The notes under the pieces: generated by a model
Databases searched by the model: none
Told to the model about the DNA's origin: nothing
The model's input: only the letters and a program-made list of their open reading frames with translations
In this document: positions 52,291-60,771 of the stretch, piece by piece
How the letters are laid out: each line of letters begins with the position of its first letter
Numbering within the stretch: the stretch's first letter is position 1
Translations under genes and position numbers: made by a program
Source of the DNA: Chromatiales bacterium
GTDB lineage: Bacteria > Pseudomonadota > Gammaproteobacteria > Steroidobacterales > GCA-2729495
Reading direction: 5' to 3'
DNA length: 64,000 nucleotides
NCBI GenBank assembly: GCA_016789845.1
Contig: JAEUQA010000067.1
Span: 1 to 64,000, forward strand

Positions 52291-52787
52291 TGGGAGCCGG
52301 TCACTCACCCCGGGAACTCGCGCGCCAGGTGCTCCGGGATCCCGTGCACTGGCTCGCCTTCGGCCTCGGCACGGGACTCCTGCCGCTGGCGCCGGGTACC
52401 TGGGGCTCACTGCTCGCCGTGGGGATCTTCTGGGCGCTGCCGCCGGTGCCGCTTGCGGTGATGCTGCCCGTCCTCGTGGCAGCCTTCGCCGCGGGTTGCG
52501 TGATCTGCGGCACGAGCGCCCGTCGCCTCGGCGTGCATGATCACGGGGGCATCGTGTTCGACGAGATCGTCGCCATGCTGCTCGTGCTCTGCGTCACACC
52601 CCGGACGCCCGGCTGGACGCTGGTGGCGTTCCTGGCCTTCCGCGCCTTCGACGTGGCCAAGCCCTGGCCGATTCGCGAGGCTGATCACAGAATACCCGGC
52701 GGGCTGGGCATTATGCTCGATGACGTTCTGGCGGCTGTTTACGCGGCATTGGTCGTCAGGGGAGCGCTGCTGCTGCCGCTGTTCTAG
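52290..52787 (+). CDS. pgpA: Phosphatidylglycerophosphatase A
   Basis: An integral membrane phosphatase making phosphatidylglycerol, 165 residues. GTGLLPLAPGTWGSLLAV, DEIVAMLLVLCVTP and FRAFDVAKPWPIREADH are diagnostic. ATG 52290 is chosen by the overlap with thiL and the start MGAGHSPRE; the longer frame upstream is thiL antiphase. Confidence 0.93.
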   Translation: MGAGHSPRELARQVLRDPVHWLAFGLGTGLLPLAPGTWGSLLAVGIFWALPPVPLAVMLPVLVAAFAAGCVICGTSARRLGVHDHGGIVFDEIVAMLLVLCVTPRTPGWTLVAFLAFRAFDVAKPWPIREADHRIPGGLGIMLDDVLAAVYAALVVRGALLLPLF

Positions 52788-52807
52788 CCCGTTCAGGTCC
52801 CCGCCGC

Positions 52808-54121
52808 ATGGTCCAGCATTCGACCCCGAGCGCCGCCTCCGTCGCCGCGGCCGCGGTGCCGAAGAAGATCGGCAAGTACCTGATCATCAACGAGGTGGGC
52901 AAGGGCACCACCGGCACCGTCTACCTGTCCCACGACCCGTACTTCCGGCGCGACGTGGCGATCAAGGTCTACAACACCGCCACCGACGACGATCCGTCCC
53001 GGGCCAAGATCGCCCGCAAGATGTTCTTCAACGAGGCGCACATGGTCGGGATGCTCCAGCACCCGAACATCCTGCCCATCCTCGATGCGGGCGAGGAGGA
53101 CGGGAAGTACTACGTGGTGATGGAGCACGTGCAGCGGGCGCGGACCCTGGAGGCGTACTGCCGGCCCGACAACCTGCTCCACGTCGAGGACGTGGTGAAG
53201 ATCACCTACAAGTGCGCCAAGGCGCTGCACTACGCCCACAAGCGCGGCGTGATCCATCGCGACATCAAGCCCAGCAACATAATGCTGACCAACGACAACG
53301 ACGTGCGCATCATCGACTTCGGCATTGCCATCCTCCGGGACTCGGACATCTCGAAGATCGAGGGCATCGCCGGCTCGCCCAGCTATATGTCGCCCGAGCA
53401 GGTGCAGGGCAACGACCTGACGCCCGCGTCGGACCTCTACTCGCTCGGCGCCGTGATGTATGAGCTGCTCACCGGGTTCCGGCCGTTCCGGGCCAGCTCC
53501 CTGTCCAAGCTGCTGAACCAGATCGTCTACTCCACCCCGCCGCCGATCCACACCCTGCGCCTCGGCGCGCCCGAGGAACTGGAGGAGATCGTCGCCATCG
53601 CCCTGCAGAAGGACCCGGCGGCCCGCTTCACCAGCGGCTCGGACTTCGGGGCCCGGCTCACCCGGGTCTACCACCAGCTCAAGGGCCAGTGGGACGGGAT
53701 CGACCGCCAGGAACACTTCGACATCCTGCGGCGCCTGTCCTTCTTCCACGACTTCTCCCAGTCCGAGATCCGCGAGCTGCTCCGCGCCAGCGAGTGGCGG
53801 GAGTATTCGGCGGCTGACGAGATCGTCCGCGAGGGCACGGCCGATGACCGCTTCTACGTCATCGTCACCGGCAAGGTGGCCGTGGAGAGCCACGGCAAGG
53901 CCCTCGGCACGCTCCGCGAGGGCGACTGCTTCGGCGAAACCGGCTACGTCTCCGGCGCCCGAAGCACGGCCGGATTCCGTGCGCAGGAGGCCGTCACCGT
54001 CCTGTCGGTGAGCTCGACCATGCTGGAGCAGGTCTCCACCGAGTGCCAGCTGCGCTTCAACAAGGTCTTCCTGCGGACACTGATCCGCCGCCTGCAGGGG
54101 AACAGCGCCGCGGCGGAGTGA
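52808..54121 (+). CDS. Ser/Thr protein kinase fused to a cyclic-nucleotide-binding domain
   Basis: A 437-residue soluble protein with no membrane segment. The Hanks-type kinase domain runs at about 23-290: glycine loop GKGTTGTVYL, Lys53 in VAIKVY, catalytic Asp153 in HRDIKPSN, DFG Asp171, activation segment GSPSYMSPEQVQG. A C-terminal cNMP-binding domain at about 305-425 has the phosphate cassette FGETGYVSGARSTAGF with Glu378 and Arg386. The kinase may therefore respond to cAMP or cGMP. It lies 20 bases after pgpA, at the end of the riboflavin/nusB/thiL run, so may share its transcript. Targets are unknown. Confidence 0.88.
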   Translation: MVQHSTPSAASVAAAAVPKKIGKYLIINEVGKGTTGTVYLSHDPYFRRDVAIKVYNTATDDDPSRAKIARKMFFNEAHMVGMLQHPNILPILDAGEEDGKYYVVMEHVQRARTLEAYCRPDNLLHVEDVVKITYKCAKALHYAHKRGVIHRDIKPSNIMLTNDNDVRIIDFGIAILRDSDISKIEGIAGSPSYMSPEQVQGNDLTPASDLYSLGAVMYELLTGFRPFRASSLSKLLNQIVYSTPPPIHTLRLGAPEELEEIVAIALQKDPAARFTSGSDFGARLTRVYHQLKGQWDGIDRQEHFDILRRLSFFHDFSQSEIRELLRASEWREYSAADEIVREGTADDRFYVIVTGKVAVESHGKALGTLREGDCFGETGYVSGARSTAGFRAQEAVTVLSVSSTMLEQVSTECQLRFNKVFLRTLIRRLQGNSAAAE

Positions 54122-54172
54122 CGACGGGCTGGCCCCGTCCGTGCGGTCCCGGCGTGCCCGGCCAGTAGACGC

Positions 54173-55021
54173 TTACCCACCCCGGTCCAGGTCGGCAGCG
54201 GCGTGCCGTTCCGGCGTCCCGCCCTCCGCACTCGCCGCGCTCCGGTTGACGCGCCGCCCGCGCTGCACGGCCGGGCGCGCCGCGATGGCGTCGTACCAGC
54301 GGTGCACATGCCGGTACTCGTGTCCCGCGAGGAACTCGCCGGCGTCGTAGATCTCGCCACGGGCCAGCGCGCCGTGCCAGGGCCACACCGCCATGTCGGC
54401 GATGGTGTAGTCATCGCCAGCGAGGTAGGCGTGGTTTGCCAGGTGCCGGTCCAGCACGTCCAGCTGGCGCTTGGCCTCCATCGCGAAGCGGTTTATGGCG
54501 TACTCGATCTTCTCCGGCGCGTACGCGTAGAAGTGACCGAAGCCTCCGCCGATGTACGGCGCGCTGCCCACTTGCCAGAAGAGCCAGTTGAGGCACTCGG
54601 TGCGCGCGCGGTGCGTGGCGGGCAGGAAGGCGCCGAACTTTTCCGCGAGGTAGAGGAGGATGGCACCCGATTCGAAGACGCGGGTCGGCGGGGTCGTGGA
54701 ATGATCCATCAGCGCGGGAATCTTCGAGTTGGGATTGACCGCCACGAAGCCAGACCCGAACTGGCCTCCCGCGCCAATGTCGATGCGCCAGGCGTCGTAT
54801 TCCGCACCCGCATGGCCCGTAGCGAGAAGTTCCTCCAGCAGCACCGTCACCTTGATGCCGTTCGGCGTGCCCAGCGAGTAGAGCTGCAGCGGGTGACGGC
54901 CCACGGGGAGTGGCCTGTCGTGGGTTGGCCCCGCCACCGGCCGGTTGATGCTGGCGAAACGTCCGCCGCTCGGCGCTGACCACGTCCACACCTTAGGTGG
55001 CACCCAGGGTTCGCCCGTCAT
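54173..55021 (-). CDS. Glutathione S-transferase, YghU/Nu-class-like
   Basis: A 282-residue GST with a thioredoxin-like N-terminal half (LYSLGTPNGIKVTVLLEELL, then NPNSKIPALMDH and FESGAILLYLAEKFG) and a helical C-terminal domain (GFGHFYAYAPEKIEYAINRF and YTIADMAVWPWHGAL). The N-terminal YxSLGTPNGIKV and the long leader WVPPKVWTW point to the YghU disulfide-bond reductase group. ATG 55021 is used. It stands alone on the minus strand. Confidence 0.87.
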   Translation of the reverse strand: MTGEPWVPPKVWTWSAPSGGRFASINRPVAGPTHDRPLPVGRHPLQLYSLGTPNGIKVTVLLEELLATGHAGAEYDAWRIDIGAGGQFGSGFVAVNPNSKIPALMDHSTTPPTRVFESGAILLYLAEKFGAFLPATHRARTECLNWLFWQVGSAPYIGGGFGHFYAYAPEKIEYAINRFAMEAKRQLDVLDRHLANHAYLAGDDYTIADMAVWPWHGALARGEIYDAGEFLAGHEYRHVHRWYDAIAARPAVQRGRRVNRSAASAEGGTPERHAAADLDRGG

Positions 55022-55128
55022 CAGAAACACTCCCGCAGAAAAGCCCCTGGACGCCGTCGGGGATCGGGTAATGCTAGCAGCATGGTACTGACGCGCTGCG
55101 ATGCCGGCGCCCGTGCTAGCGTGGCGCC

Positions 55129-55959
55129 ATGGTCGTCGAACCCCAACGGGCCGCGCCGGGTGCGCTGCGCCGCTGGAGCCTGCAGGCCCTCGGGCTCATA
55201 ACCCGGGCGCTCAGCGTCTGGCTCGGGCTGATACTGCTCCTGTGCCTCGCGATCTTCGCGGGGCAGCGCCTGCCGCTGGTGAGCGGGATGCTGGCGCTCA
55301 TGGCGTTCTTCGGCAGCGTGCTGGTGGCGGCACGGACCGACCAGGCCGCGGCACCTTCGATCACGGACGTCCTGGTCATGCTCCGGAGTCACGGCCTGAG
55401 CCTGGTGGCCTTCTCCGGTGTGATCGCCGTCGCCGGAGCCCTCGTCTGGATCTTCTTCCTGGCGCGGCCGGAAGTTCCCTGGTGGAACGTCCTCTACACC
55501 GAGAGGAACATCGTCACCGCGCTCTCGGGAAACTGGTTCATCGCGCTACGGCAGGTCTTCGTCTACTCGGCCTACGCGCTGGGCCTGCTGTTCTTCGGGC
55601 TGAACATCCCGGGACTGACCTCGTTCCTGCAGTTCCCCTGCACGACCCTGCTGGGCCTGCCATTTCGCGCGGCATACCGGGCCGGGGCTGCGGCCCAGAT
55701 GAAGAACCTGGGTCCCATGCTCGGGGTGGGGCTGCTCTTCATCCTGCTGCCCGTGCTTGCCGTGCTGCTGCTGCCCCCCGCGGTGCCGCTGCTCTACTGC
55801 TTTCTGGGGGCGCTGGCCTACGTGAGCTTCCGGGAGATCTTCCTGGGCATCGGCGAGAACCAGGCACGGGCTACTGCAGGTCGTCGTCTTCCGGTTCGTC
55901 CTCCGCGTCATCTGCCGGGTCTTCGTCCCCTTCCTGATCGTCCGACGCAAAGTCCCTGA
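55129..55959 (+). CDS. Integral membrane protein of unknown function
   Basis: I do not recognise this 276-residue protein. At least six hydrophobic segments can be seen (LGLILLLCLAIFAG; LVSGMLALMAFFGSVLVAA; LVAFSGVIAVAGALVWIFFL; VFVYSAYALGLLFFGLNI; MLGVGLLFILLPVLAVLLLP; LLYCFLGALAYVSF). The last about 25 residues (arginine- and proline-rich) are read antisense through the end of xseB, an 89-base tail-to-tail overlap. The true stop is therefore uncertain, or the overlap is real. Confidence 0.5.
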   Translation: MVVEPQRAAPGALRRWSLQALGLITRALSVWLGLILLLCLAIFAGQRLPLVSGMLALMAFFGSVLVAARTDQAAAPSITDVLVMLRSHGLSLVAFSGVIAVAGALVWIFFLARPEVPWWNVLYTERNIVTALSGNWFIALRQVFVYSAYALGLLFFGLNIPGLTSFLQFPCTTLLGLPFRAAYRAGAAAQMKNLGPMLGVGLLFILLPVLAVLLLPPAVPLLYCFLGALAYVSFREIFLGIGENQARATAGRRLPVRPPRHLPGLRPLPDRPTQSP

Positions 55960-56185
55960 GTTCGCCGCCCATCAGCACCTGGACGCGCTGCTCCGCGTCC
56001 TTGAGCGCTCCCTGGCACTCGCGGCTCAGGCGCACGCCGCGCTCGAACTCCTTCAGTGACTTGTCCAGTGGGAGTTCCCCGGACTCCAGCTGCTCGACGA
56101 TTGATTCAAGCTCGGCGAGGCTCTTTTCGAGGTCGACGGCCCTGGGTGGCGACCCGGGCGGTGATTTTTGCCGTGGTTTGTTCAT
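55871..56185 (-). CDS. xseB: Exodeoxyribonuclease VII small subunit
   Basis: The small helical subunit of exonuclease VII. The core matches the family (LEKSLAELESIVEQLESGEL, PLDKSLKEFERGVRLSREC). The 104 residues include an unusual acidic tail of about 25 residues (DDQEGDEDPADDAEDEPEDD), which overlaps the membrane-protein gene. ATG 56185 is used. It is not next to ispA or dxs as in many relatives, and xseA is 54 kb away. Confidence 0.9.
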   Translation of the reverse strand: MNKPRQKSPPGSPPRAVDLEKSLAELESIVEQLESGELPLDKSLKEFERGVRLSRECQGALKDAEQRVQVLMGGELRDFASDDQEGDEDPADDAEDEPEDDDLQ

Positions 56186-56252
56186 CCAGATGCCCGGGTG
56201 CCAGCGAAGAAGCCAGCGAGGTTTGCACAGGGCAGCAGGGTGGTCAAACCGG

Positions 56253-56282
56253 TTGACAGCATTGGCGCGCACTTCCTATATT
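56253..56282 (+). promoter_or_regulatory. Strong sigma-70-like promoter of the rubrerythrin operon
   Basis: A perfect TTGACA at 56253-56258 and TATATT at 56277-56282 are 18 bases apart. The expected start near 56289 lies within the palindrome at 56282-56296. Confidence 0.7.
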
Positions 56283-56296
56283 TAGACCAAGTCTAA
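56282..56296. promoter_or_regulatory. Perfect palindrome TTAGAC-CAA-GTCTAA at the rubrerythrin start site
   Basis: Six-base arms with a three-base spacer overlap the end of the -10 and the predicted +1. This is the usual place for a repressor operator. The binding protein is not known; a redox or iron sensor is the plain guess given the operon content. Confidence 0.65.
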
Positions 56297-56331
56297 GTAC
56301 GAGCATCAAACACCGCTAAGGAGAATTCAAA

Positions 56332-56751
56332 GTGGCTCTCAAGGGCAGCAAGACCGAAGGCAATCTGAAGGCCGCGTTCGCGGGCGAGTCCCAGGCCAAC
56401 CGCCGCTACCTGTATTTCGCGGCGAAGGCCGACGTGGAAGGTTTCAACGACGTCGCGGCGGTCTTCCGCTCGACGGCGGAGGGCGAGACCGGCCATGCCC
56501 ACGGCCACCTGGACTACCTCAGGGACGTCGGCGATCCCGCCACGGGCCTGCCGATCGGGCCCACGGCGGACAACCTCAAGGCCGCCATCGCCGGCGAAAC
56601 CCACGAGTACACCGACATGTACCCGGGCATGGCCAAGACCGCGCGCGACGAGGGCTTCCGGGAGGTTGCGGACTGGTTCGAGACGCTCGCCAAGGCCGAG
56701 CGCTCCCACGCCAACCGCTTCCAGAAGGCCCTGGACACCCTCGGGAAGTAA
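56332..56751 (+). CDS. Rubrerythrin (ferritin-like domain only)
   Basis: A diiron peroxide-scavenging protein of 139 residues. The ligands stand in [11 protein letters not shown] (Glu19), [11 protein letters not shown] (Glu52, His55), [10 protein letters not shown] (Glu89, Glu92) and [10 protein letters not shown] (Glu123, His126). The C-terminal rubredoxin domain of classical rubrerythrin is absent, so electrons must come from a partner, perhaps the Fe-S protein encoded next. The GTG start at 56332 has AAGGAGA upstream. Confidence 0.93.
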   Translation: MALKGSKTEGNLKAAFAGESQANRRYLYFAAKADVEGFNDVAAVFRSTAEGETGHAHGHLDYLRDVGDPATGLPIGPTADNLKAAIAGETHEYTDMYPGMAKTARDEGFREVADWFETLAKAERSHANRFQKALDTLGK

Positions 56752-56765
56752 TTTCGGGTTCGTGC

Positions 56766-56798
56766 CCGGCCGGCGGCCACAGTGTGGCCGCCAGCCGG
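56766..56798. other. Intercistronic hairpin after rubrerythrin
   Basis: GGCGGCCAC and GTGGCCGCC pair perfectly around loop AGT (56772-56792), with a further CCGGC/GCCGG outer stem interrupted by one mismatch. No T-tract follows, so it is more likely to slow polymerase or protect the upstream mRNA than to end transcription. It could make rubrerythrin message more abundant than that of the downstream genes. Confidence 0.6.
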
Positions 56799-56829
56799 AT
56801 CCTCGCCTGTATCTCCTTCAGGGGTTCCC

Positions 56830-58158
56830 ATGGCCACTCGAGAAGGCAGCCTCGACGCGCCCACCCGTCACCCGCTCGACTGGCAGTCGCCGGATTTCTG
56901 GAACAGGTCGTCCCTCGAGAAGGAGCTGGAGCGGGTCTTCGACATCTGCCACGGCTGCCGGCGCTGCTTCAACCTCTGCAATGCCTTTCCCACGCTGTTC
57001 GACGCCGTGGACGCCTCGTCCACGGGCGAGGTGGACGGCGTGCCGAAGGCCGTGTTCGCCGACGTGGTCGATCACTGCTACCTCTGCGACATGTGCTACA
57101 TGTCCAAGTGCCCCTACGTCCCGCCCCACCCGTTCAACGTGGACTTCCCCCACCTGATGCTCCGCGCCAAGGCCGTGCGCTTCCGGGAGGAGGGGGCGCC
57201 CCTCCGCAGCCGCATCCTGTCGGCCACGGACCAGGTGGGCAATCTCGCCGGGATCCCGGTGGTCGCCGAGGTGGTCAACGCGGTCAATGGCAACCAGGTC
57301 GGGCGGCTCCTGCTGGAGAAGGCCCTGGGCGTCGCCCGGGATGCACCGCTTCCCCGCTACGAAAGCGACACGGCGCGCAAGCGCCTGGCGCGCCAGACCG
57401 TGGCCGCTGCCCCCGTCGAGGCGGTGAACGGCACCAGCGGCAAGGTCATCCTCTACACCACGTGCTATGGCAACCGGAACCTGCCGGCCATGGTGGAGGA
57501 CCTGGCGGCCGTGTTCCGCCACAACGGCATCACCGTGCAGCTGGCTGGCTCCGAGCAGTGCTGCGGCATGCCGAAGCTGGAGCTGGGCGACCTGGACTCC
57601 GTGGCCCGGGCGAAGGAGGCCAATGTCCCCGAGCTGGCGAAGTGGGTGGCGGAGGGCTGGGACATCGTCGCGCCCGTGCCCTCCTGCGTGCTGATGTTCA
57701 AGCAGGAACTGCCGCTGATGTTCCCCGCCGACCCGCAGGTCCAGGCCGTCGCGCGGGCATTCTTCGACCCCTTCAACTACCTCCACCTGCGCCACAAGGG
57801 CGGCAAGCTGCGCACCGATTTCGCCAAGTCGCTGGGCAAGGTGTCGTACCACGTGCCCTGCCACCTGCGGGTCCAGAACATCGGCCTGAAGACCCGGGAC
57901 GTGCTCCAGCTCGTGCCCGGCACCACCGTCGAGCCGATCGAGCGCTGCTCGGGCCACGACGGCACCTATGGCGTGAAGACGGAGTTCCGGGCGGCGTCCG
58001 TGAAGATCGCCACCCCGGTCGCCGGGCAGGTCGAGGCGGGCGGCGCGGATCATTTCTGCAGTGACTGCCCCATGGCGGGCGCCCAGGTGGCTGGCCTCGC
58101 CAACCGCGGCGACCATCCGCACCCGATCGAGCTCCTGCGCCAGGCCTACGGCATCTGA
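56830..58158 (+). CDS. GlpC/HdrB-like iron-sulfur oxidoreductase subunit
   Basis: A 442-residue soluble Fe-S protein. Two [4Fe-4S] motifs lie at the N-terminus ([15 protein letters not shown] and [17 protein letters not shown]). Two CCG domains follow (TTCYGNRN with [22 protein letters not shown] and CSDCP), as in anaerobic glycerol-3-phosphate dehydrogenase subunit C and heterodisulfide reductase. ATG 56830 gives MATREGSLD. With the rubrerythrin and DUF3501 genes it forms a trio seen in many proteobacteria. I infer that it passes electrons to the rubrerythrin. Confidence 0.85.
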   Translation: MATREGSLDAPTRHPLDWQSPDFWNRSSLEKELERVFDICHGCRRCFNLCNAFPTLFDAVDASSTGEVDGVPKAVFADVVDHCYLCDMCYMSKCPYVPPHPFNVDFPHLMLRAKAVRFREEGAPLRSRILSATDQVGNLAGIPVVAEVVNAVNGNQVGRLLLEKALGVARDAPLPRYESDTARKRLARQTVAAAPVEAVNGTSGKVILYTTCYGNRNLPAMVEDLAAVFRHNGITVQLAGSEQCCGMPKLELGDLDSVARAKEANVPELAKWVAEGWDIVAPVPSCVLMFKQELPLMFPADPQVQAVARAFFDPFNYLHLRHKGGKLRTDFAKSLGKVSYHVPCHLRVQNIGLKTRDVLQLVPGTTVEPIERCSGHDGTYGVKTEFRAASVKIATPVAGQVEAGGADHFCSDCPMAGAQVAGLANRGDHPHPIELLRQAYGI

Positions 58159-58168
58159 ACCCTGGCCC

Positions 58169-58753
58169 ATGGACAAGCTGACCCTGGACGATCTCTACCC
58201 GCTGGAAGCCTATGCGCGGCTGCGCCCCGAGTTCCGCGAGCGGGTCATCGAGCACAAGGCCCACCGGCGCCTCGCCCTGGGAGAGCACATCACCCTGTCC
58301 TTCGAGGACCGGCTGACCATGCACTACCAGGTCCAGGAGATGCTGCGTGCCGAGCGGATCTTCGAGCAGGAGGACATCCGGGCCGAACTGGACGCCTACA
58401 ACCCGCTGATTCCCGACGGGACCAACTGGAAGGCGACCCTGCTGATCGAGTATCCCGACGAGGGCGAGCGCCGCCTGGCGCTTGGCCGCCTCCGTGGCGT
58501 GGAGGACCGGGTCTGGATGCGTATCGGTGAGCTGGAACCGATCTACGCCCTCGCCGACGAGGACATGGACCGGGCCAACGAGACCAAGACCTCCGCCGTG
58601 CATTTCCTGCGCTTCGAGCTGCCTGCCGCCGCGATCCAGGCCCTGCGGGCGGGTGCCGGCGTATCCGCGGGCGTCGATCATCCCGAGTTGACCGTCCGCG
58701 TCGATTCCATTCCCGAACTGCTGCGCGAATCGCTGATCGCCGACCTGGCCTGA
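58169..58753 (+). CDS. DUF3501 family protein
   Basis: A 194-residue soluble protein of unknown function. Family-like segments are LTLDDLYPLEAYARLRPEFR, SFEDRLTMHYQVQEMLRAER, YNPLIPDGTNWKATLLIEYP and SAVHFLRFELP. It follows the Fe-S protein gene by ten bases and is the last gene of the trio. No cofactor motif is visible. Confidence 0.82.
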   Translation: MDKLTLDDLYPLEAYARLRPEFRERVIEHKAHRRLALGEHITLSFEDRLTMHYQVQEMLRAERIFEQEDIRAELDAYNPLIPDGTNWKATLLIEYPDEGERRLALGRLRGVEDRVWMRIGELEPIYALADEDMDRANETKTSAVHFLRFELPAAAIQALRAGAGVSAGVDHPELTVRVDSIPELLRESLIADLA

Positions 58754-58796
58754 CGCGCCTCGACCTGCGTCCGGCGACGTCCTTCCGCAGCGTTTC

Positions 58797-58824
58797 TTGC
58801 TTAATCCGGCGGGTGCTCTAAGAT
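58797..58824 (+). promoter_or_regulatory. Candidate promoter for parE-parC
   Basis: TTGCTT at 58797-58802 and TAAGAT at 58819-58824 are 16 bases apart. Transcription would start near 58831, leaving a leader of about 50 bases before the parE ATG. Confidence 0.4.
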
Positions 58825-58879
58825 TCCGCCCGTTGTTGTGCGCGTTCCCGACTCCTTGCTGGATTGTTCCTGAATTCCG

Positions 58880-60766
58880 ATGGCCAAGAGCTACGCAGCT
58901 GCTGACATCGAGGTCCTGAGCGGCCTCGATCCCGTGCGCCGTCGGCCCGGGATGTACACGGACACCAGCCGGCCGAACCACCTGGCCCACGAGGTCATCG
59001 ACAACAGTGTCGACGAGGCCCTGGCCGGGCACTGCAAGCGCATCGACGTCAAGCTCCACGCCGACGGTTCCCTCGAGGTCGCCGACGACGGGCGAGGCAT
59101 GCCGGTGGACAGGCATCCCACCGAGAAGATTCCCGGCGTGGAACTGATCCTCACGCGCCTGCACGCCGGCGGCAAGTTTTCCAACAACAACTACCAGTAC
59201 TCCGGCGGCCTGCATGGCGTCGGCGTGTCGGTGGTCAACGCCCTGTCGAAGAACCTGGAAGTCTGGATCCGGCGGGACGGCCACGAGTACAACATGAGCT
59301 TCCGGAATGGCGAGCGCGCCGGCAAGCTCGAGCAGGTCGGTACGGTCGGCAAGGCCAACACGGGCACCACGCTCCGCTTCTGGCCCGACCCGAAGTTCTT
59401 CGACAGCGACAAGTTCGCGGTCAACGACCTGAAGCACGTGCTGCGCGCCAAGGCGGTCCTGTGCCCCGGGCTCCGTATCCGCTTCGAGGTGGAGAAGCCC
59501 GAGCAGCAGCACGAGTGGCTCTACGAGGGCGGACTTGAGCAGTACCTCGCCGAGAGCCTGCCCGATGCCGAACTGGTGCCCAGCCCGCCCTACGCCGCCA
59601 CCATGAAGAGCGAGCGGGAGGAGGTGGAGTGGGCCATCGCCTGGGCCGACACGGACGCGCCGGCGATCAACGAGTCCTACGTCAACCTGATTCCCACCGC
59701 CCAGGGCGGCACCCACGTGGGCGGCCTGCGGACCGGGCTCACCGACGCGCTCCGTGACTACTGCGAGTTCCGGAACCTGCTGCCCCGGGGCGTGAAGCTG
59801 TCCCCGGATGACGTGTGGGACGGGCTGCACTACGTGCTCTCGGTCAAGATGCAGGAGCCCCAGTTCTCCGGCCAGACCAAGGAGCGGCTCAGCTCCCGGG
59901 AATGCGCCACCTTCGTGGGCGGCGTGGTGAAGGATTCCTTCTCGCTCTGGCTCAACCAGCACACCGATGCCGGCGACCAGATTGCCGAACGGGCCATCCT
60001 CGCCGCCCAGCGCCGCTCGAAGGCGGCGAAGGTCGTGATCCGCAAGAAGATCACCAGTGGCCCCGTCCTGCCGGGCAAGCTCGCCGACTGCACGAGCACC
60101 GACCCCGAGCGCTGCGAGGTCTTCCTGGTGGAGGGCGACTCCGCCGGCGGCTCCGCGAAGCAGGCCCGGGACCGGGAGTTCCAGGCCGTCCTGCCCCTGC
60201 GGGGCAAGATCCTGAATACCTGGGAGGTCGACCAGGGCGAGCTGCTGGCTTCCCAGGAGATCAGCAACATCAGCCTCGCGATCGGCGCCGAGCCCGGCAG
60301 TGCCGATCTCGCCGGCCTCCGCTACCACAAGATCTGCATCCTCGCCGACGCCGATTCGGACGGGCTGCACATCTCCACGCTGATCTGCGCGCTTTTTGTC
60401 CGGCACTTTCCCCAGCTGGTCAGGGCGGGGCACGTCTACGCCGCCATGCCGCCGCTGTTCCGCATCGACGTGGGCAAGGACGTGTACTACGCGCTGGACG
60501 AGGCGGAACGACAGGGCGTCCTCGACCGGCTGGCAGCGGAGGGCATCCGGGCCAAGCCCACGGTCACGCGCTTCAAGGGCCTCGGCGAGATGAACCCGCT
60601 GCAGCTCCGGGAGACCACGATGCTGCCCGACTCCCGCCGCCTCGTGCAGCTGACCATCGATGCCAGCGACGACACCGAGCAGCTGCTCGACATGCTCCTC
60701 GCCAAGAAGCGCGCCGGCGACCGACGGGCCTGGCTCGAGACCAAGGGCAACCTGGCCGAGATCTGA
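58880..60766 (+). CDS. parE: DNA topoisomerase IV subunit B
   Basis: ATPase subunit of the chromosome-decatenating enzyme, 628 residues. The GHKL motifs are seen ([48 protein letters not shown]). The Toprim metal site is seen ([19 protein letters not shown] and [12 protein letters not shown]), and the C-terminal [17 protein letters not shown]. parC follows after five bases. Confidence 0.97.
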   Translation: MAKSYAAADIEVLSGLDPVRRRPGMYTDTSRPNHLAHEVIDNSVDEALAGHCKRIDVKLHADGSLEVADDGRGMPVDRHPTEKIPGVELILTRLHAGGKFSNNNYQYSGGLHGVGVSVVNALSKNLEVWIRRDGHEYNMSFRNGERAGKLEQVGTVGKANTGTTLRFWPDPKFFDSDKFAVNDLKHVLRAKAVLCPGLRIRFEVEKPEQQHEWLYEGGLEQYLAESLPDAELVPSPPYAATMKSEREEVEWAIAWADTDAPAINESYVNLIPTAQGGTHVGGLRTGLTDALRDYCEFRNLLPRGVKLSPDDVWDGLHYVLSVKMQEPQFSGQTKERLSSRECATFVGGVVKDSFSLWLNQHTDAGDQIAERAILAAQRRSKAAKVVIRKKITSGPVLPGKLADCTSTDPERCEVFLVEGDSAGGSAKQARDREFQAVLPLRGKILNTWEVDQGELLASQEISNISLAIGAEPGSADLAGLRYHKICILADADSDGLHISTLICALFVRHFPQLVRAGHVYAAMPPLFRIDVGKDVYYALDEAERQGVLDRLAAEGIRAKPTVTRFKGLGEMNPLQLRETTMLPDSRRLVQLTIDASDDTEQLLDMLLAKKRAGDRRAWLETKGNLAEI

Positions 60767-60771
60767 CGCAC

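Noticed and set aside
56766..56798. Rho-independent terminator after rubrerythrin
   Set aside because: The hairpin is strong but is followed by ATCCTCGCC and not by a T-run, so I list it as an intercistronic hairpin.
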